A stretch of 64,000 nt of DNA from assembly GCA_022827945.1 (NCBI GenBank), contig JAJEIT010000026.1, forward strand, positions 1 to 64,000, given 5' to 3'. This document shows positions 41,285-49,572 of the stretch, piece by piece; the first letter of the stretch is position 1; every line of letters begins with the position of its first letter. Under the pieces are notes generated by a model that did not search any database, was not told where the DNA came from, and worked only from the letters and a program-made list of their open reading frames with translations. The stretch is from Dehalococcoidia bacterium (lineage in GTDB: Bacteria > Chloroflexota > Dehalococcoidia > Tepidiformales > Tepidiformaceae). A program made the position numbers and the translations under genes.

Positions 41285-43270
41285 GTGAAGCGATGGATGC
41301 TGGCCGTGCTCGTGGCAGCCGTCGCGCTCCCTCTCATGGCGCAGTCCCATTCCGGCGCGCAGTCGAACGGCGCCACTCCCTTCCGGATCGTGCTCTGGCA
41401 AGACGTCGATTCCCCAACCGACCTCTCCCTGAGCGTCCGCCCCGAGGACGGACTCTGGGGTGACCTCGGGACCGTCCCCGTCGAGCTCGCCCGTTTCAAC
41501 GCCTCGCGAAGCTACCGGTACGGCGACCTCGTCGTGGCTGGCGTCGAGATACGTGTCTGGCAGCAGGCCTCCAACGTGCGACGGCACTTCATCAGCGTTC
41601 GCCGCGAGGGCGGTGAGTGGGACGACGTCGGAACCGTCCCCGTCGCCCTGAACTTCCTCAGCGAAAGCGGCCGCTATCGCTTCGGCAGCCTCGCCCTCTC
41701 CCTGCCCGCGCCGGAACCCGACCGCGCCCTGCTGGTCGCCGTGGGAGCCGAGCACTCCTGCGCCCTCCAGGCCTCCGGCGCGATCGTCTGCTGGGGCGAC
41801 AACGCCCGCGGCCAGACTGATGTCCCGCCCGGCCGCTACCGCTCCCTGAGCGCCGGCGAGTGGCACACCTGCGGCCTCACCTACTCCTCCGGGGTGGTCT
41901 GCTGGGGCGACGACTTCAGCGGCCAGACCGACGTTCCGCGGGGCCGCTTCCGGTCCCTGAGCGCCGGCCTCGCCCACACCTGCGCCGTTGCGCGTCTGGG
42001 TGGCGTGGTCTGCTGGGGGGCCAACGGCAACGGCCAGGGCGACCCACCCGCCGGGACCTTCCGCTCCCTGAGCGCCGGCGCCGGCCACACCTGCGGGCTG
42101 CGGAACTCGGGACGCGTCGAGTGCTGGGGCGATAACGCCCGCGGCCAGTCCGACCCGCCCGCCCGCCGCTACCTCTCCATCGCCGCAGGGGCCGACCACA
42201 GCTGCGGCCTGCGCGAGTCCGGCCGGCTCGACTGCTGGGGCGAGGGCCACTGGGGCGGCGCGTCCCGGGGTCCGTACCGCTCCGTGTCCGCGAGCGGCGC
42301 CGCCACCTGTGCGCTCGGCCAGTCCGGCGAGGTCCTGTGCCGCGGCAGCATCCCCGATCCCCCGGCGGGCGCCTACCGCTCCATCAGCGCCGGACCCGCC
42401 CACGCCTGCGCCGTCGACGAGTCCGCCGCTGTCGTCTGCTGGGGGAGCCGCTCCGACTCCGGCGCTGCGGAAGCGCCCGCCGGGACCTACGCCTCGGTCA
42501 GCGCCGGTGATGTGCACACCTGCGCCCGCACAGCGTCGGGAGAGGTGGCCTGCTGGGGCAGCGACGAGAACGGGCGAACCAGCGCCCCCTCGGGGACCTA
42601 CCGCTCGCTCAGCTCGGGCGCGTGGCACAACTGCGCCGTAAACGGTGAAGGCGAAGTCGCGTGCTGGGGCGCCGGCATCGACGGCAGCACCGAAGCGCCA
42701 TCCCGGAGCTACCGGACGGTCAGCGTCGGCTTTGCCCACAGCTGCGGCCTGCGCGACTCGCGGGCGATCGACTGCTGGGGCCTGAACCAGTTCGGCCAGG
42801 CCGATGCGCCGTCGGGACGCTACCGCTTCGTCAGCGCCGGCAACGCCCACACCTGCGCCGTCAGGACCTCGGGCGCGCTCGTCTGCTGGGGAGGCGCCTG
42901 GCACGGCCAGCTCGATGCCCCCTCCGGGAGCTACCGCGCCGTCAGCGCCGGCGGCGACTTCGCCTGCGCCCTGGGCGCAGACCGCGAGCTCGCCTGCTGG
43001 GGCGCCAACGACTACGGCAAGGCTGAGCCGCCCGAGGGGCGCTTCCTCTGGGTGGGGACCGGGCAGCACCACGCCTGCGCCGTCAGCGAAGACGGCGAGA
43101 TGCGCTGCTGGGGCCAGAACAACCACGGCCAGACCGACGCCCCCGAGGGTCGCTTCCGCTCGGTGGACGCGGGCGCCATCCACACCTGCGCCATCCGCGA
43201 CACGGGCGAGGCTGTCTGCTGGGGCCACGAGCTCCACGCCCGCGCCCGCCCCCCCGCCGAACTGCAGTAG
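41285..43270 (+). CDS. Secreted RCC1-like protein with two RVWQ modules and 14 repeats
   Basis: 661 aa, GTG start. Signal peptide (KRWMLAVLVAAVALPLMAQS). Residues 30-145 hold two tandem copies of the window's shared module (VLWQ..SVRPEDGLWGDLGTVPV..YRYGD; IRVWQ..ISVRREGGEWDDVGTVPV..YRFGS). Then fourteen repeats of about 37 residues follow with the pattern AGxxHTCALxxSGxVxCWGxNxxGQxDxPxGxYRS, each with a Cys pair that could form a disulfide. This is the RCC1-type blade; fourteen suggests two seven-bladed propellers. It ends PPAELQ. A paralogue follows. Probably extracellular binding; ligand unknown. Confidence 0.85.
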   Translation: MKRWMLAVLVAAVALPLMAQSHSGAQSNGATPFRIVLWQDVDSPTDLSLSVRPEDGLWGDLGTVPVELARFNASRSYRYGDLVVAGVEIRVWQQASNVRRHFISVRREGGEWDDVGTVPVALNFLSESGRYRFGSLALSLPAPEPDRALLVAVGAEHSCALQASGAIVCWGDNARGQTDVPPGRYRSLSAGEWHTCGLTYSSGVVCWGDDFSGQTDVPRGRFRSLSAGLAHTCAVARLGGVVCWGANGNGQGDPPAGTFRSLSAGAGHTCGLRNSGRVECWGDNARGQSDPPARRYLSIAAGADHSCGLRESGRLDCWGEGHWGGASRGPYRSVSASGAATCALGQSGEVLCRGSIPDPPAGAYRSISAGPAHACAVDESAAVVCWGSRSDSGAAEAPAGTYASVSAGDVHTCARTASGEVACWGSDENGRTSAPSGTYRSLSSGAWHNCAVNGEGEVACWGAGIDGSTEAPSRSYRTVSVGFAHSCGLRDSRAIDCWGLNQFGQADAPSGRYRFVSAGNAHTCAVRTSGALVCWGGAWHGQLDAPSGSYRAVSAGGDFACALGADRELACWGANDYGKAEPPEGRFLWVGTGQHHACAVSEDGEMRCWGQNNHGQTDAPEGRFRSVDAGAIHTCAIRDTGEAVCWGHELHARARPPAELQ

Positions 43271-43364
43271 CAGCCCGGGCGTCGGGTAGTCCGGCCGTGT
43301 TCCTGATACCGTGCGGTCCCGTCCCCGAACCGAACCGGCCGGGGCGCTGGGGGAGGAGCAACCG

Positions 43365-45422
43365 GTGAAGAGGTGGGCCCTCGTTCCCCTGCTGCTCGTG
43401 CTTGCCCTCTCCTCCGCGGCGCTTGCGACGGCCGGCGCGCAGTCAGGCCCCACGACCAGGGTCGAGATTCGCGTCTGGCAGCTTGTGGGCAGCGACACCA
43501 CGCTCGCGGTCAGCGTCCGGCCCGAGGGTCGCGCCTGGGCCGACCTGGGCACGATTCCGCTCGACATGAGCGGTCTGACGTCGGATGGCTTCTGGCGCTA
43601 CGGCGATGTCGCGACGGCGGGCGTCGAGGTGCGCGTCTGGCAGCGCTCGACCAGCTACCGGAACCTCTGGATCAGCGCCCGCCCCGAGGGCGGCTCGTGG
43701 GCCGATCTCGGCACGACTGCCCTGCATATGGCGGGACAGACCAGGGATGGGCGCTGGCGCTACGGGGACATCACCCTGGCTGTGTCGGCCCCGACGACGG
43801 CACCAACCCCGACCGAGAGCAGGGACGGCGACAGGGTCGTCACGATCAGCGGAAGCCAGACCCACACCTGTGCGCTGTGGGAATCGGGCCGTCTCGTCTG
43901 CTGGGGACTGGAGGTGGACGCCGCACGGGTGCCGGAGGGGACGTACGTCTCCGTTGGCGTCGCCCACGGCCACACCTGCGCCGTCCGCGCGTCCGGAGAG
44001 CTGACCTGCTGGGGCCTCAATGTGGCGACTGTCACGAGTGTGCCGGCGGGGAACTACCGCTTCGTGAGCGTCGGGTTCTATTCCGCCTGTGCTATTCGCG
44101 ACTCCGGCTCGATCGTCTGCTGGGGGCAGGAGCTTCCCGACGTCGACATGGAGGCGCCGGAAGGGATCTACACCTCGGTCACGGTCGGCTTCGCCCACGC
44201 CTGTGCGCAGCGAGAGTCCGGCGAGATCGTGTGCTGGGGCTGGAATGACTCTGGCCAGACGGATGCCCCCGAAGGCGCGTTCCGCTCCGTCAGCAGTGGC
44301 GAACAGCACACGTGCGCCCTTGGGGACAGGGGCAGGGTGACTTGCTGGGGGAACAACGAGTACGGCCAGGCGGATGTGCCCGCGGGGAGATTCCGTGCGG
44401 TGAGCGCCGGACGCTACCACACCTGCGGGCTCGGAGAGTTGGGCACGGTGGTCTGCTGGGGAGGACCCCAGCGCCGCGCCACCGAAGCCCCCGAGGGGAA
44501 GTTCCGCTTTGTCAGCGCCAGCAACACCTACAGCTTCTCCTGCGGCGAACGCGAACAGGGTGGCCTGCAGTGCTGGGGCGGCGCCCCCACCAACTACGGT
44601 CAGGGCAACGTTCCGGAGGGCGCCTATCAGGATTTCGACACGGGAACATGGTATGTCTGCGCCGTCCGCTCCTCCGGCACGCTTGCCTGCTGGGGATTCG
44701 GCGACTCAAGGGAGACCAGCCCGCCGTCCGGTACCTACACCTCCGTGAGCGCAGGGGGTGACCACGCCTGCGCCGTCCGTCCCTCGGGAGAAGTCGCCTG
44801 CTGGGGGGAGAGCATTTGGGAGTCCGAGAACAGGGGCCAGACCGATGTCCCGGAGGGCCGCTACCGCGCCGTCAGTGCCGGCTACCGTCACACCTGCGGC
44901 CTCCGCACGTCCGGGGAGGTCGTCTGCTGGGGTAGCAACGACCAGGGCCAGCTCGACGCGCCTTCGGGGCAATTCATCTCGGTGAAGGCCGGGCTCCATC
45001 GCTCCTGTGCCGTGCGGGAATCCGGAGAGACCCTCTGCTGGGGTGGTGGAGGAGGGTTCGGGGGTGTCCCCACGATCGCCGGGCGGTACACCAGCGTGGC
45101 TGTTTCCGGGTTCGTCTGCGCCGTCCATCAATCGGGCGAGGTGGACTGCTGGTCAGGACCAGGAGATTCCTTCGCCGATGTGCCGGCCGGCCTCTACCGC
45201 TCGGTGAGCGCCGGCAATAGTCACGCATGTGCGGTCCGGCGATCGGGCGAGGTCGTGTGCTGGGGGAACAACACCTACGGGCAGCTGGATGTCGTGCCCG
45301 GACGCTACACGTCCGTCAGCGCCGGCTGGACGCAGACCTGCGCCCTGCGCGAGTCGGGCGAGCTCGTCTGTTGGGGCACGAAGCCGCACATCGTTGCCAG
45401 GGTCCCGGCCGAACTCCAGTAA
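43365..45422 (+). CDS. Secreted RCC1-like protein, paralogue of the preceding gene
   Basis: 685 aa; GTG 43365 has GGAGGAG upstream and gives a proper signal peptide (KRWALVPLLLVLALSSAALATAGAQS). Two RVWQ modules (VEIRVWQ..SVRPEGRAWADLGTIPL..WRYGD; VEVRVWQ..WISARPEGGSWADLGTTAL..WRYGD), a short Pro/Thr linker, then again fourteen CWG repeats, ending RVPAELQ. Domain order and repeat number equal those of the upstream gene, so this is an old tandem duplication with diverged blades (one CWS). The 94-base gap has no terminator, so cotranscription is likely. Confidence 0.85.
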   Translation: MKRWALVPLLLVLALSSAALATAGAQSGPTTRVEIRVWQLVGSDTTLAVSVRPEGRAWADLGTIPLDMSGLTSDGFWRYGDVATAGVEVRVWQRSTSYRNLWISARPEGGSWADLGTTALHMAGQTRDGRWRYGDITLAVSAPTTAPTPTESRDGDRVVTISGSQTHTCALWESGRLVCWGLEVDAARVPEGTYVSVGVAHGHTCAVRASGELTCWGLNVATVTSVPAGNYRFVSVGFYSACAIRDSGSIVCWGQELPDVDMEAPEGIYTSVTVGFAHACAQRESGEIVCWGWNDSGQTDAPEGAFRSVSSGEQHTCALGDRGRVTCWGNNEYGQADVPAGRFRAVSAGRYHTCGLGELGTVVCWGGPQRRATEAPEGKFRFVSASNTYSFSCGEREQGGLQCWGGAPTNYGQGNVPEGAYQDFDTGTWYVCAVRSSGTLACWGFGDSRETSPPSGTYTSVSAGGDHACAVRPSGEVACWGESIWESENRGQTDVPEGRYRAVSAGYRHTCGLRTSGEVVCWGSNDQGQLDAPSGQFISVKAGLHRSCAVRESGETLCWGGGGGFGGVPTIAGRYTSVAVSGFVCAVHQSGEVDCWSGPGDSFADVPAGLYRSVSAGNSHACAVRRSGEVVCWGNNTYGQLDVVPGRYTSVSAGWTQTCALRESGELVCWGTKPHIVARVPAELQ

Positions 45423-45447
45423 TTTCACCGGCGCCCCGCCGTTATTC

Positions 45448-45477
45448 TTGAGGACGCCTCGGGACGCCTGCTATCCT
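45448..45477 (+). promoter_or_regulatory. Promoter of the ZTP riboswitch-purH unit
   Basis: TTGAGG and TATCCT at 18-base spacing. The predicted start of transcription, near 45484, coincides with the first base of the riboswitch. Confidence 0.6.
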
Positions 45478-45483
45478 CACTGG

Positions 45484-45560
45484 ACTCGGGTGACTGGCGA
45501 ATACGCGGAGTACCGCGGGGGAGCTCGAGTAGTTTCAAGCATGGCCGCTCGCCTGGGCCG
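45484..45560 (+). ncRNA. ZTP (pfl) riboswitch
   Basis: The conserved strings GGGTGACTGGCG, a P2 hairpin CGCGG-agta-CCGCG, GGGGAGC closing P1 (ACTCG/CGAGT), and after a linker the pseudoknot half CCGCTCGCCTGGGC match the pfl consensus. It senses ZTP/ZMP, which builds up when 10-formyl-THF is short. The downstream gene is purH, the most common target, which uses 10-formyl-THF on the Z-nucleotide. Confidence 0.9.
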
Positions 45561-45585
45561 GTCCGTTCGTTCGGACGGGCCTTTT
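45556..45585 (+). terminator. Expression-platform terminator of the ZTP riboswitch
   Basis: GGCCGGTCCG-ttcgtt-CGGACGGGCC followed by TTTT. The stem starts within the last riboswitch strand (CCTGGGCC), so ligand binding and terminator formation would compete: an ON switch by antitermination. Confidence 0.8.
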
Positions 45586-45618
45586 GCTTCTCCGGGAGAG
45601 AAGCAACGGAGGTGAGCC

Positions 45619-47184
45619 GTGCGTGCTCTGCTAGGCGTTTACGACAAGACCGGGATCGAGGATTTCGCCCGCGGGCTCCACGCCCTCGGCTGGGAGCTCG
45701 TCTCGACCGGCGGCACGAAGCGGGCCGTCGAGGCGGCCGGTGTCCCGGTCACCGGCATCGAGCAGGTCACTGGCTTTCCCGAGATGCTCGACGGCCGCGT
45801 CAAGACCCTCCACCCGGCCGTCCACGCCGGCATCCTCGCCCGCCGCGACCTGCCCGAGCACAACGCTGCCCTCGGCGAGCATGGCTTCGGGACCATCGAC
45901 CTCGTCGCCTGCAACCTCTACCCCTTCCGCGCGGTCGTCACCCGGGAGGGTGGCGCTTCTCTCGCCGAGGGCATCGAGAACATCGACATCGGCGGCCCCA
46001 CCATGCTGCGCGCCGCCGCCAAGAACCACGCCGACGTCATCGTCCTCGCCGACCCCGACGACTACGCCGGCACGCTCGAAGCGCTCGCCGCGGGCGGCCT
46101 CGACGCCGATGCCCGCCGCCGGCTCGCCTGGAAGGCGTTCCAGCACGTCGCCAGCTACGACAGCGCCGTCGCTGAGTGGCTCTGGGACGGCGACGAGTCC
46201 CCGCCCGAGCTGAGCGTTCCCCTCGAGCGCGTCGCGGGGCTGCGCTACGGAGAGAACCCGCACCAGGGCGCCGCCTTCTACCGGGACGGCTCGCTCGGCG
46301 AGGACGCCCTCGGCGGCATCGCCACCGCCGTGCAGCACCACGGCAAGGAGCTCTCCTACAACAACTACCTCGACGCCGACGCCGCCTGGAACGCCGTCAA
46401 CGACTTCCCCGAGCCCGCCTGCGTCATCGTGAAGCACACGAACCCCTGCGGGGCCGCCACCCGCGACGACCTTCGCGAGGCCTACCGCCTCGCCGTTGTC
46501 GCCGACCCGGTGAGCGCCTTCGGCGGCATCGTCGCCTTCAACCGCCCCCTCGACGAGGACCTCGCCCGCGAGCTGCGCGAGTACCGCAACCCCACCGACG
46601 GCTCGACGCGCATGTTCTACGAGATCGTCATCGCCCCTGAGTACACGGAGGAGGGTCTGCGCGTGCTCAAGGGCAAGTCGAAGGATCTGCGCATCCTCGA
46701 AGCGGATCCCCGCTCACGCGGCGGCCGTTCGCTGCGGCAGGTGGGCGGCGGCTGGCTCCTCCAGGACGCCGACGAGATCGCCCCCGAGGAGATCGACTAC
46801 CAGGTCGTCTCGAAGACGCAGCCCACGGAGCAGCAGCTCGCCGACCTGCGCTTCGCCTGGCGATGCGTGAAGCACGTCAAGAGCAACGCCATCACGCTCG
46901 CGAAGGACGGCCGGCTGCTCGGCATGGGCAGCGGCCAGCCGAACCGGGTCAAGAGCGTCGAGATCGCGATGGAGAAGGCCGGCGACGAGCTGCGGGGCGC
47001 GGCCCTCGCCAGCGACGCCTTCTTCCCCTTCTCGTGGAACGACGCCGTCGAGCGCGCCTGCCAGGCGGGCGTCGCCGCCATCGCCCACCCCGGCGGCAGC
47101 CTCCGCGACCAGGACTGCATCGACTGCTGCGACAAGTACGGCGTCGCCCTCGTCTTCACGGGCACGCGCCACTTCCGGCACTAG
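45619..47184 (+). CDS. purH: AICAR transformylase/IMP cyclohydrolase
   Basis: 521 aa, GTG start with GGAGGTGAG. It catalyses the last two steps of IMP synthesis: formylation of AICAR with 10-formyl-THF, then ring closure. The N-terminal MGS-like cyclohydrolase domain reads LLGVYDKTGIEDFARGLHALGWELVSTGGT and RVKTLHPAVHAGILARRD; the C-terminal transformylase domain has LRYGENPHQGAAFYRD, KHTNPCGAA (active-site His) and SDAFFPFSWNDAVERA. Under ZTP riboswitch control. Confidence 0.97.
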   Translation: MRALLGVYDKTGIEDFARGLHALGWELVSTGGTKRAVEAAGVPVTGIEQVTGFPEMLDGRVKTLHPAVHAGILARRDLPEHNAALGEHGFGTIDLVACNLYPFRAVVTREGGASLAEGIENIDIGGPTMLRAAAKNHADVIVLADPDDYAGTLEALAAGGLDADARRRLAWKAFQHVASYDSAVAEWLWDGDESPPELSVPLERVAGLRYGENPHQGAAFYRDGSLGEDALGGIATAVQHHGKELSYNNYLDADAAWNAVNDFPEPACVIVKHTNPCGAATRDDLREAYRLAVVADPVSAFGGIVAFNRPLDEDLARELREYRNPTDGSTRMFYEIVIAPEYTEEGLRVLKGKSKDLRILEADPRSRGGRSLRQVGGGWLLQDADEIAPEEIDYQVVSKTQPTEQQLADLRFAWRCVKHVKSNAITLAKDGRLLGMGSGQPNRVKSVEIAMEKAGDELRGAALASDAFFPFSWNDAVERACQAGVAAIAHPGGSLRDQDCIDCCDKYGVALVFTGTRHFRH

Positions 47185-47272
47185 GGTTGGTGACCGCCGG
47201 CTGGTGACTGGTCCGCCCCTCCCCTGGGTGGGGTGGACACCAGTCACTATCCACTACTCACTACCCACTAGC
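47185..47272. repeat. Palindromic element between purH and tRNA-Ser
   Basis: Left arm ggttggtgaccgccggctgg tgactgg, C/G core cctcccctgggtggggtgg, right arm ccagtcactatccactactc actacccacta. It begins at the purH stop codon and ends three bases before the tRNA 3' CCA. Confidence 0.7.
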
Positions 47273-47274
47273 AC

Positions 47275-47364
47275 TGGCGGAGAGGGTGGGATTCGAACCC
47301 ACGAGGGGCTTGCACCCCTACACGATTTCCAGTCGTGCCTGTTCAGCCACTCCAGCACCTCTCC
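47275..47364 (-). tRNA. serT: tRNA-Ser(GGA)
   Basis: Read leftward: acceptor GGAGAGG pairs with CCTCTCC, anticodon arm CACGACTGGAAATCGTG with anticodon GGA, a long variable arm (TAGGGGTGCAAGCCCCT) typical of class II tRNA-Ser, and T arm GTGGGTTCGAATCCCAC. Discriminator G is followed by an encoded CCA. It reads UCC and UCU codons. Confidence 0.97.
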
Positions 47365-47415
47365 GCGAGGCGTCGGGCTAGCGTAGCAAGGGCGCGGGAC
47401 TCGGGCTTGCCGCGG

Positions 47416-47616
47416 CTAGCGCTTGCGCTGCTCGCGACGTCCCTTCGTCAGCTCGCGATACCGCGCCCACAGTTCCTGTTCTTTCTCCTGGGCGCCCTCG
47501 CGTGCGATCTCGATGGCCTGCTCCGCTGCCTGGCGGAGCTCCTCCACCATCTCCTCGGGATTCGGTACGCCGCCGTCCCCGATGACGGGATCGTCCGACG
47601 ACCCGCCCGCGCTCAC
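47416..47616 (-). CDS. Small helical hypothetical protein
   Basis: 66 aa, GTG start overlapping the stop of the upstream membrane-protein gene by 4 bases. The second half is a charged helix (MVEELRQAAEQAIEIAREGA, ELWARYRELTKGRREQRKR), probably a coiled coil. No family recognised. Coupling to the membrane protein suggests a joint role. Confidence 0.6.
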   Translation of the reverse strand: MSAGGSSDDPVIGDGGVPNPEEMVEELRQAAEQAIEIAREGAQEKEQELWARYRELTKGRREQRKR

Positions 47617-48077
47617 GACCCGCCCCGGAAGCGTCCGCCCAGCGAGCCGAGCGAGTCCAGCCCGCGCCGGATGCCGCTCACGACCGAGTAGACGCGGATG
47701 ATCGGCGTCACGGCGGATTCGCCCACGAACTCGGCCGTGCCCTTCACCTCGTCCACGAGGTCACGGGCCGAATCGAGCAGGGGAACCACGTTCTGGTTCA
47801 CGGCGCGCCGCACCGAGAGGGCCACGCCGATGAGCACCGCCAGCAGGATGCAGGCGAGAACCCCGGCGATCGCCACGAGGACGCCGAGCGCCACCACGGC
47901 GATGTCGCGCCACTCGCTCCAGCTGTCGGGGGCCGACCACGTGCCCGGCTCGGCCTCGTTCGGGAAGATGTTCCCGCCGAAGTAGCCGTCCACGAGCACG
48001 GCCACCACGATGTAGACGACGACGATCAGCACCGCCGCCAGGACGACCGTCAGGAAGAAGCGCAGGACGCTGTTCAT
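47613..48077 (-). CDS. Two-helix membrane protein, unknown function
   Basis: 154 aa. Transmembrane segments at residues 5-30 (FFLTVVLAAVLIVVVYIVVAVLV) and 60-90 (IAVVALGVLVAIAGVLACILLAVLIGVAL), then a cytoplasmic amphipathic tail (LDSARDLVDEVKGTAEFVGESAV) like DUF948 proteins, and a Gly/Arg end. TATCAT seven bases before the ATG, no Shine-Dalgarno site. Operon with the 66-aa protein. Confidence 0.65.
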   Translation of the reverse strand: MNSVLRFFLTVVLAAVLIVVVYIVVAVLVDGYFGGNIFPNEAEPGTWSAPDSWSEWRDIAVVALGVLVAIAGVLACILLAVLIGVALSVRRAVNQNVVPLLDSARDLVDEVKGTAEFVGESAVTPIIRVYSVVSGIRRGLDSLGSLGGRFRGGS

Positions 48078-48134
48078 GGGGGCAATGATAGAGCCATCCT
48101 TGCCATGGCGCGCCCGCGCTCCTCGCCGCGGGGC

Positions 48135-49487
48135 CTAGCCGGGGGCCAGCTCGAACAGGTCCAGCAGGTTCGAGATTGCCTCGAACGTGGTCGCCTGCCC
48201 CAGCAGCCGGTCCACGTAGTTCAGGTCGATCGCGCTCCCCAGCGGCACTCCCACCGCCTGCGCGAGCGCGTCCAGGTACTGCTGCGCCACCGGCTCCACC
48301 GGAGCCGTCTCGTCCACGTCGTCCGCGTAGGTGGCGGCAATCGCGTCCACGAACGACCCGTACGCCACGCCGGAGTCCGGCAGCACCTCGCGGCCGTGCG
48401 GACTCGGCAGGATGCCGAGCGACTCCGGGATGGCGCGGCCGCTGTTCAGCATGGCCAGCGCCTCGATGTTGAAGTTCCGCGCCAGGGGCGAGGGGTCCCG
48501 CGCCAGCTCCGGCTGCGAGATCAGCAGGTGGACGTACAGGAAGACGTCGATGGCGCTCGCCACGACCTCCTCCGTCAGGCTGTCTTCCCGGTCGCAGTGG
48601 ATCGCTTCGTGCGCGAGCAGGGGCATGAGCAGCTCGAAGGGCGCCGCCTCCAGGTCGGGCCGGATGGAGAGGATGCGCCGCCCCTCGTCGTCGTAGGTCA
48701 CCCGCGCCACCAGGTCGAGGTCGCCCGGCGGCTCCTGGAATCCGATGAACGCCGCCGGGGCGCCCGTGCAGTTGTCCGGCCCGAGCAGGGAGCGCACGGC
48801 CGCGTCCGCGAAGGTTCCGGCAAGCGCCGCCAGGGCCGCGCGCAGCTTCGGCGCGGCCACCACCTCCGCGTCCATGCCGTCGTACAGGAACAGGGCCGTC
48901 TCCCGAACCGCCGCCGACGCCTCGCGCTCGTCCAGGTGCTCCTCCAGGGCGTCGCGCACCGCCAGCGGGTCGCGATCGGCCGCGGTGGGCGACTCCGGAG
49001 GCCGTGGCTCCACCAGCGAGAGGTCGCCGAAGGCGAACACGCCCCCGGCCAGCACCACGCCCAGCTCCGTGAACTCGCTCGTGACCACGACCGAGACCTC
49101 GTCCTCCGGGCCGGAGAGCGCCTCCGTCGAGACGTGCAGGGTCGAACCCGACACGATGAGCGCCCCCACCGTCAGCTCCACGACGCGCGAGCTGACCACC
49201 TCCACGCCCTCGACCGGCATCTCCGTGAGCGGGTGGCCGGTCAGCGGCGAGCCCTCCGGCGCGGTCAGCCGGAAGGCCGCGTTCAGGGCGCGCAGCTTGG
49301 TCGGCTCGACGGCGCGGTTGAAGCGGACCCGCACGACCGACCGGGCCAGCGGCAGGTCGTCCACGTACACGCGTTCCGCGCTTGCTTCGAGCGCGCGGAT
49401 CGGCGCGGGAGGTGGCTCACCGCCTCCACACGACGCAGCCAGCGCCAGCACCAGCGCCGCGACAAGCCCTCCGAGGACGCGATGCAT
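48135..49487 (-). CDS. Lipoprotein with HExxH metalloprotease-like motif
   Basis: 450 aa. Lipobox LALAASC near residue 20. Residues 30-140 look like an Ig-like/SbsA_Ig domain (VVRVRFNRAVEPTKLRALNAAFRLTAPEG). Near residue 290, LMPLLAHEAIHCDREDSLTEEVVAS shows HEAIH with a following Glu, matching gluzincin zinc-site spacing poorly but plausibly. TAGGCT six bases before the ATG suggests a leaderless transcript. Likely a surface-anchored peptidase; activity is unproven. Confidence 0.65.
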   Translation of the reverse strand: MHRVLGGLVAALVLALAASCGGGEPPPAPIRALEASAERVYVDDLPLARSVVRVRFNRAVEPTKLRALNAAFRLTAPEGSPLTGHPLTEMPVEGVEVVSSRVVELTVGALIVSGSTLHVSTEALSGPEDEVSVVVTSEFTELGVVLAGGVFAFGDLSLVEPRPPESPTAADRDPLAVRDALEEHLDEREASAAVRETALFLYDGMDAEVVAAPKLRAALAALAGTFADAAVRSLLGPDNCTGAPAAFIGFQEPPGDLDLVARVTYDDEGRRILSIRPDLEAAPFELLMPLLAHEAIHCDREDSLTEEVVASAIDVFLYVHLLISQPELARDPSPLARNFNIEALAMLNSGRAIPESLGILPSPHGREVLPDSGVAYGSFVDAIAATYADDVDETAPVEPVAQQYLDALAQAVGVPLGSAIDLNYVDRLLGQATTFEAISNLLDLFELAPG

Positions 49488-49572
49488 GCCGAGAGCCTAC
49501 CGTGCTCCGCCCTCCGGCGACGCCAGCGTTAACAACTCGCGCGGCGGGCGCCTTCTCCGCGATGATGGGCGC

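Noticed and set aside
39896-43567. 1223-aa minus-strand ORF
   Set aside because: It is antisense to mnmA and the RCC1-like gene. Its Gly/Ala/Val-rich sequence is the mirror of repetitive GC-rich coding DNA, with no known domain.
48105-49532. 475-aa plus ORF opposite the HExxH lipoprotein
   Set aside because: His/Arg/Val-rich sequence with no domain. The minus strand has a signal peptide, lipobox and metal motif.
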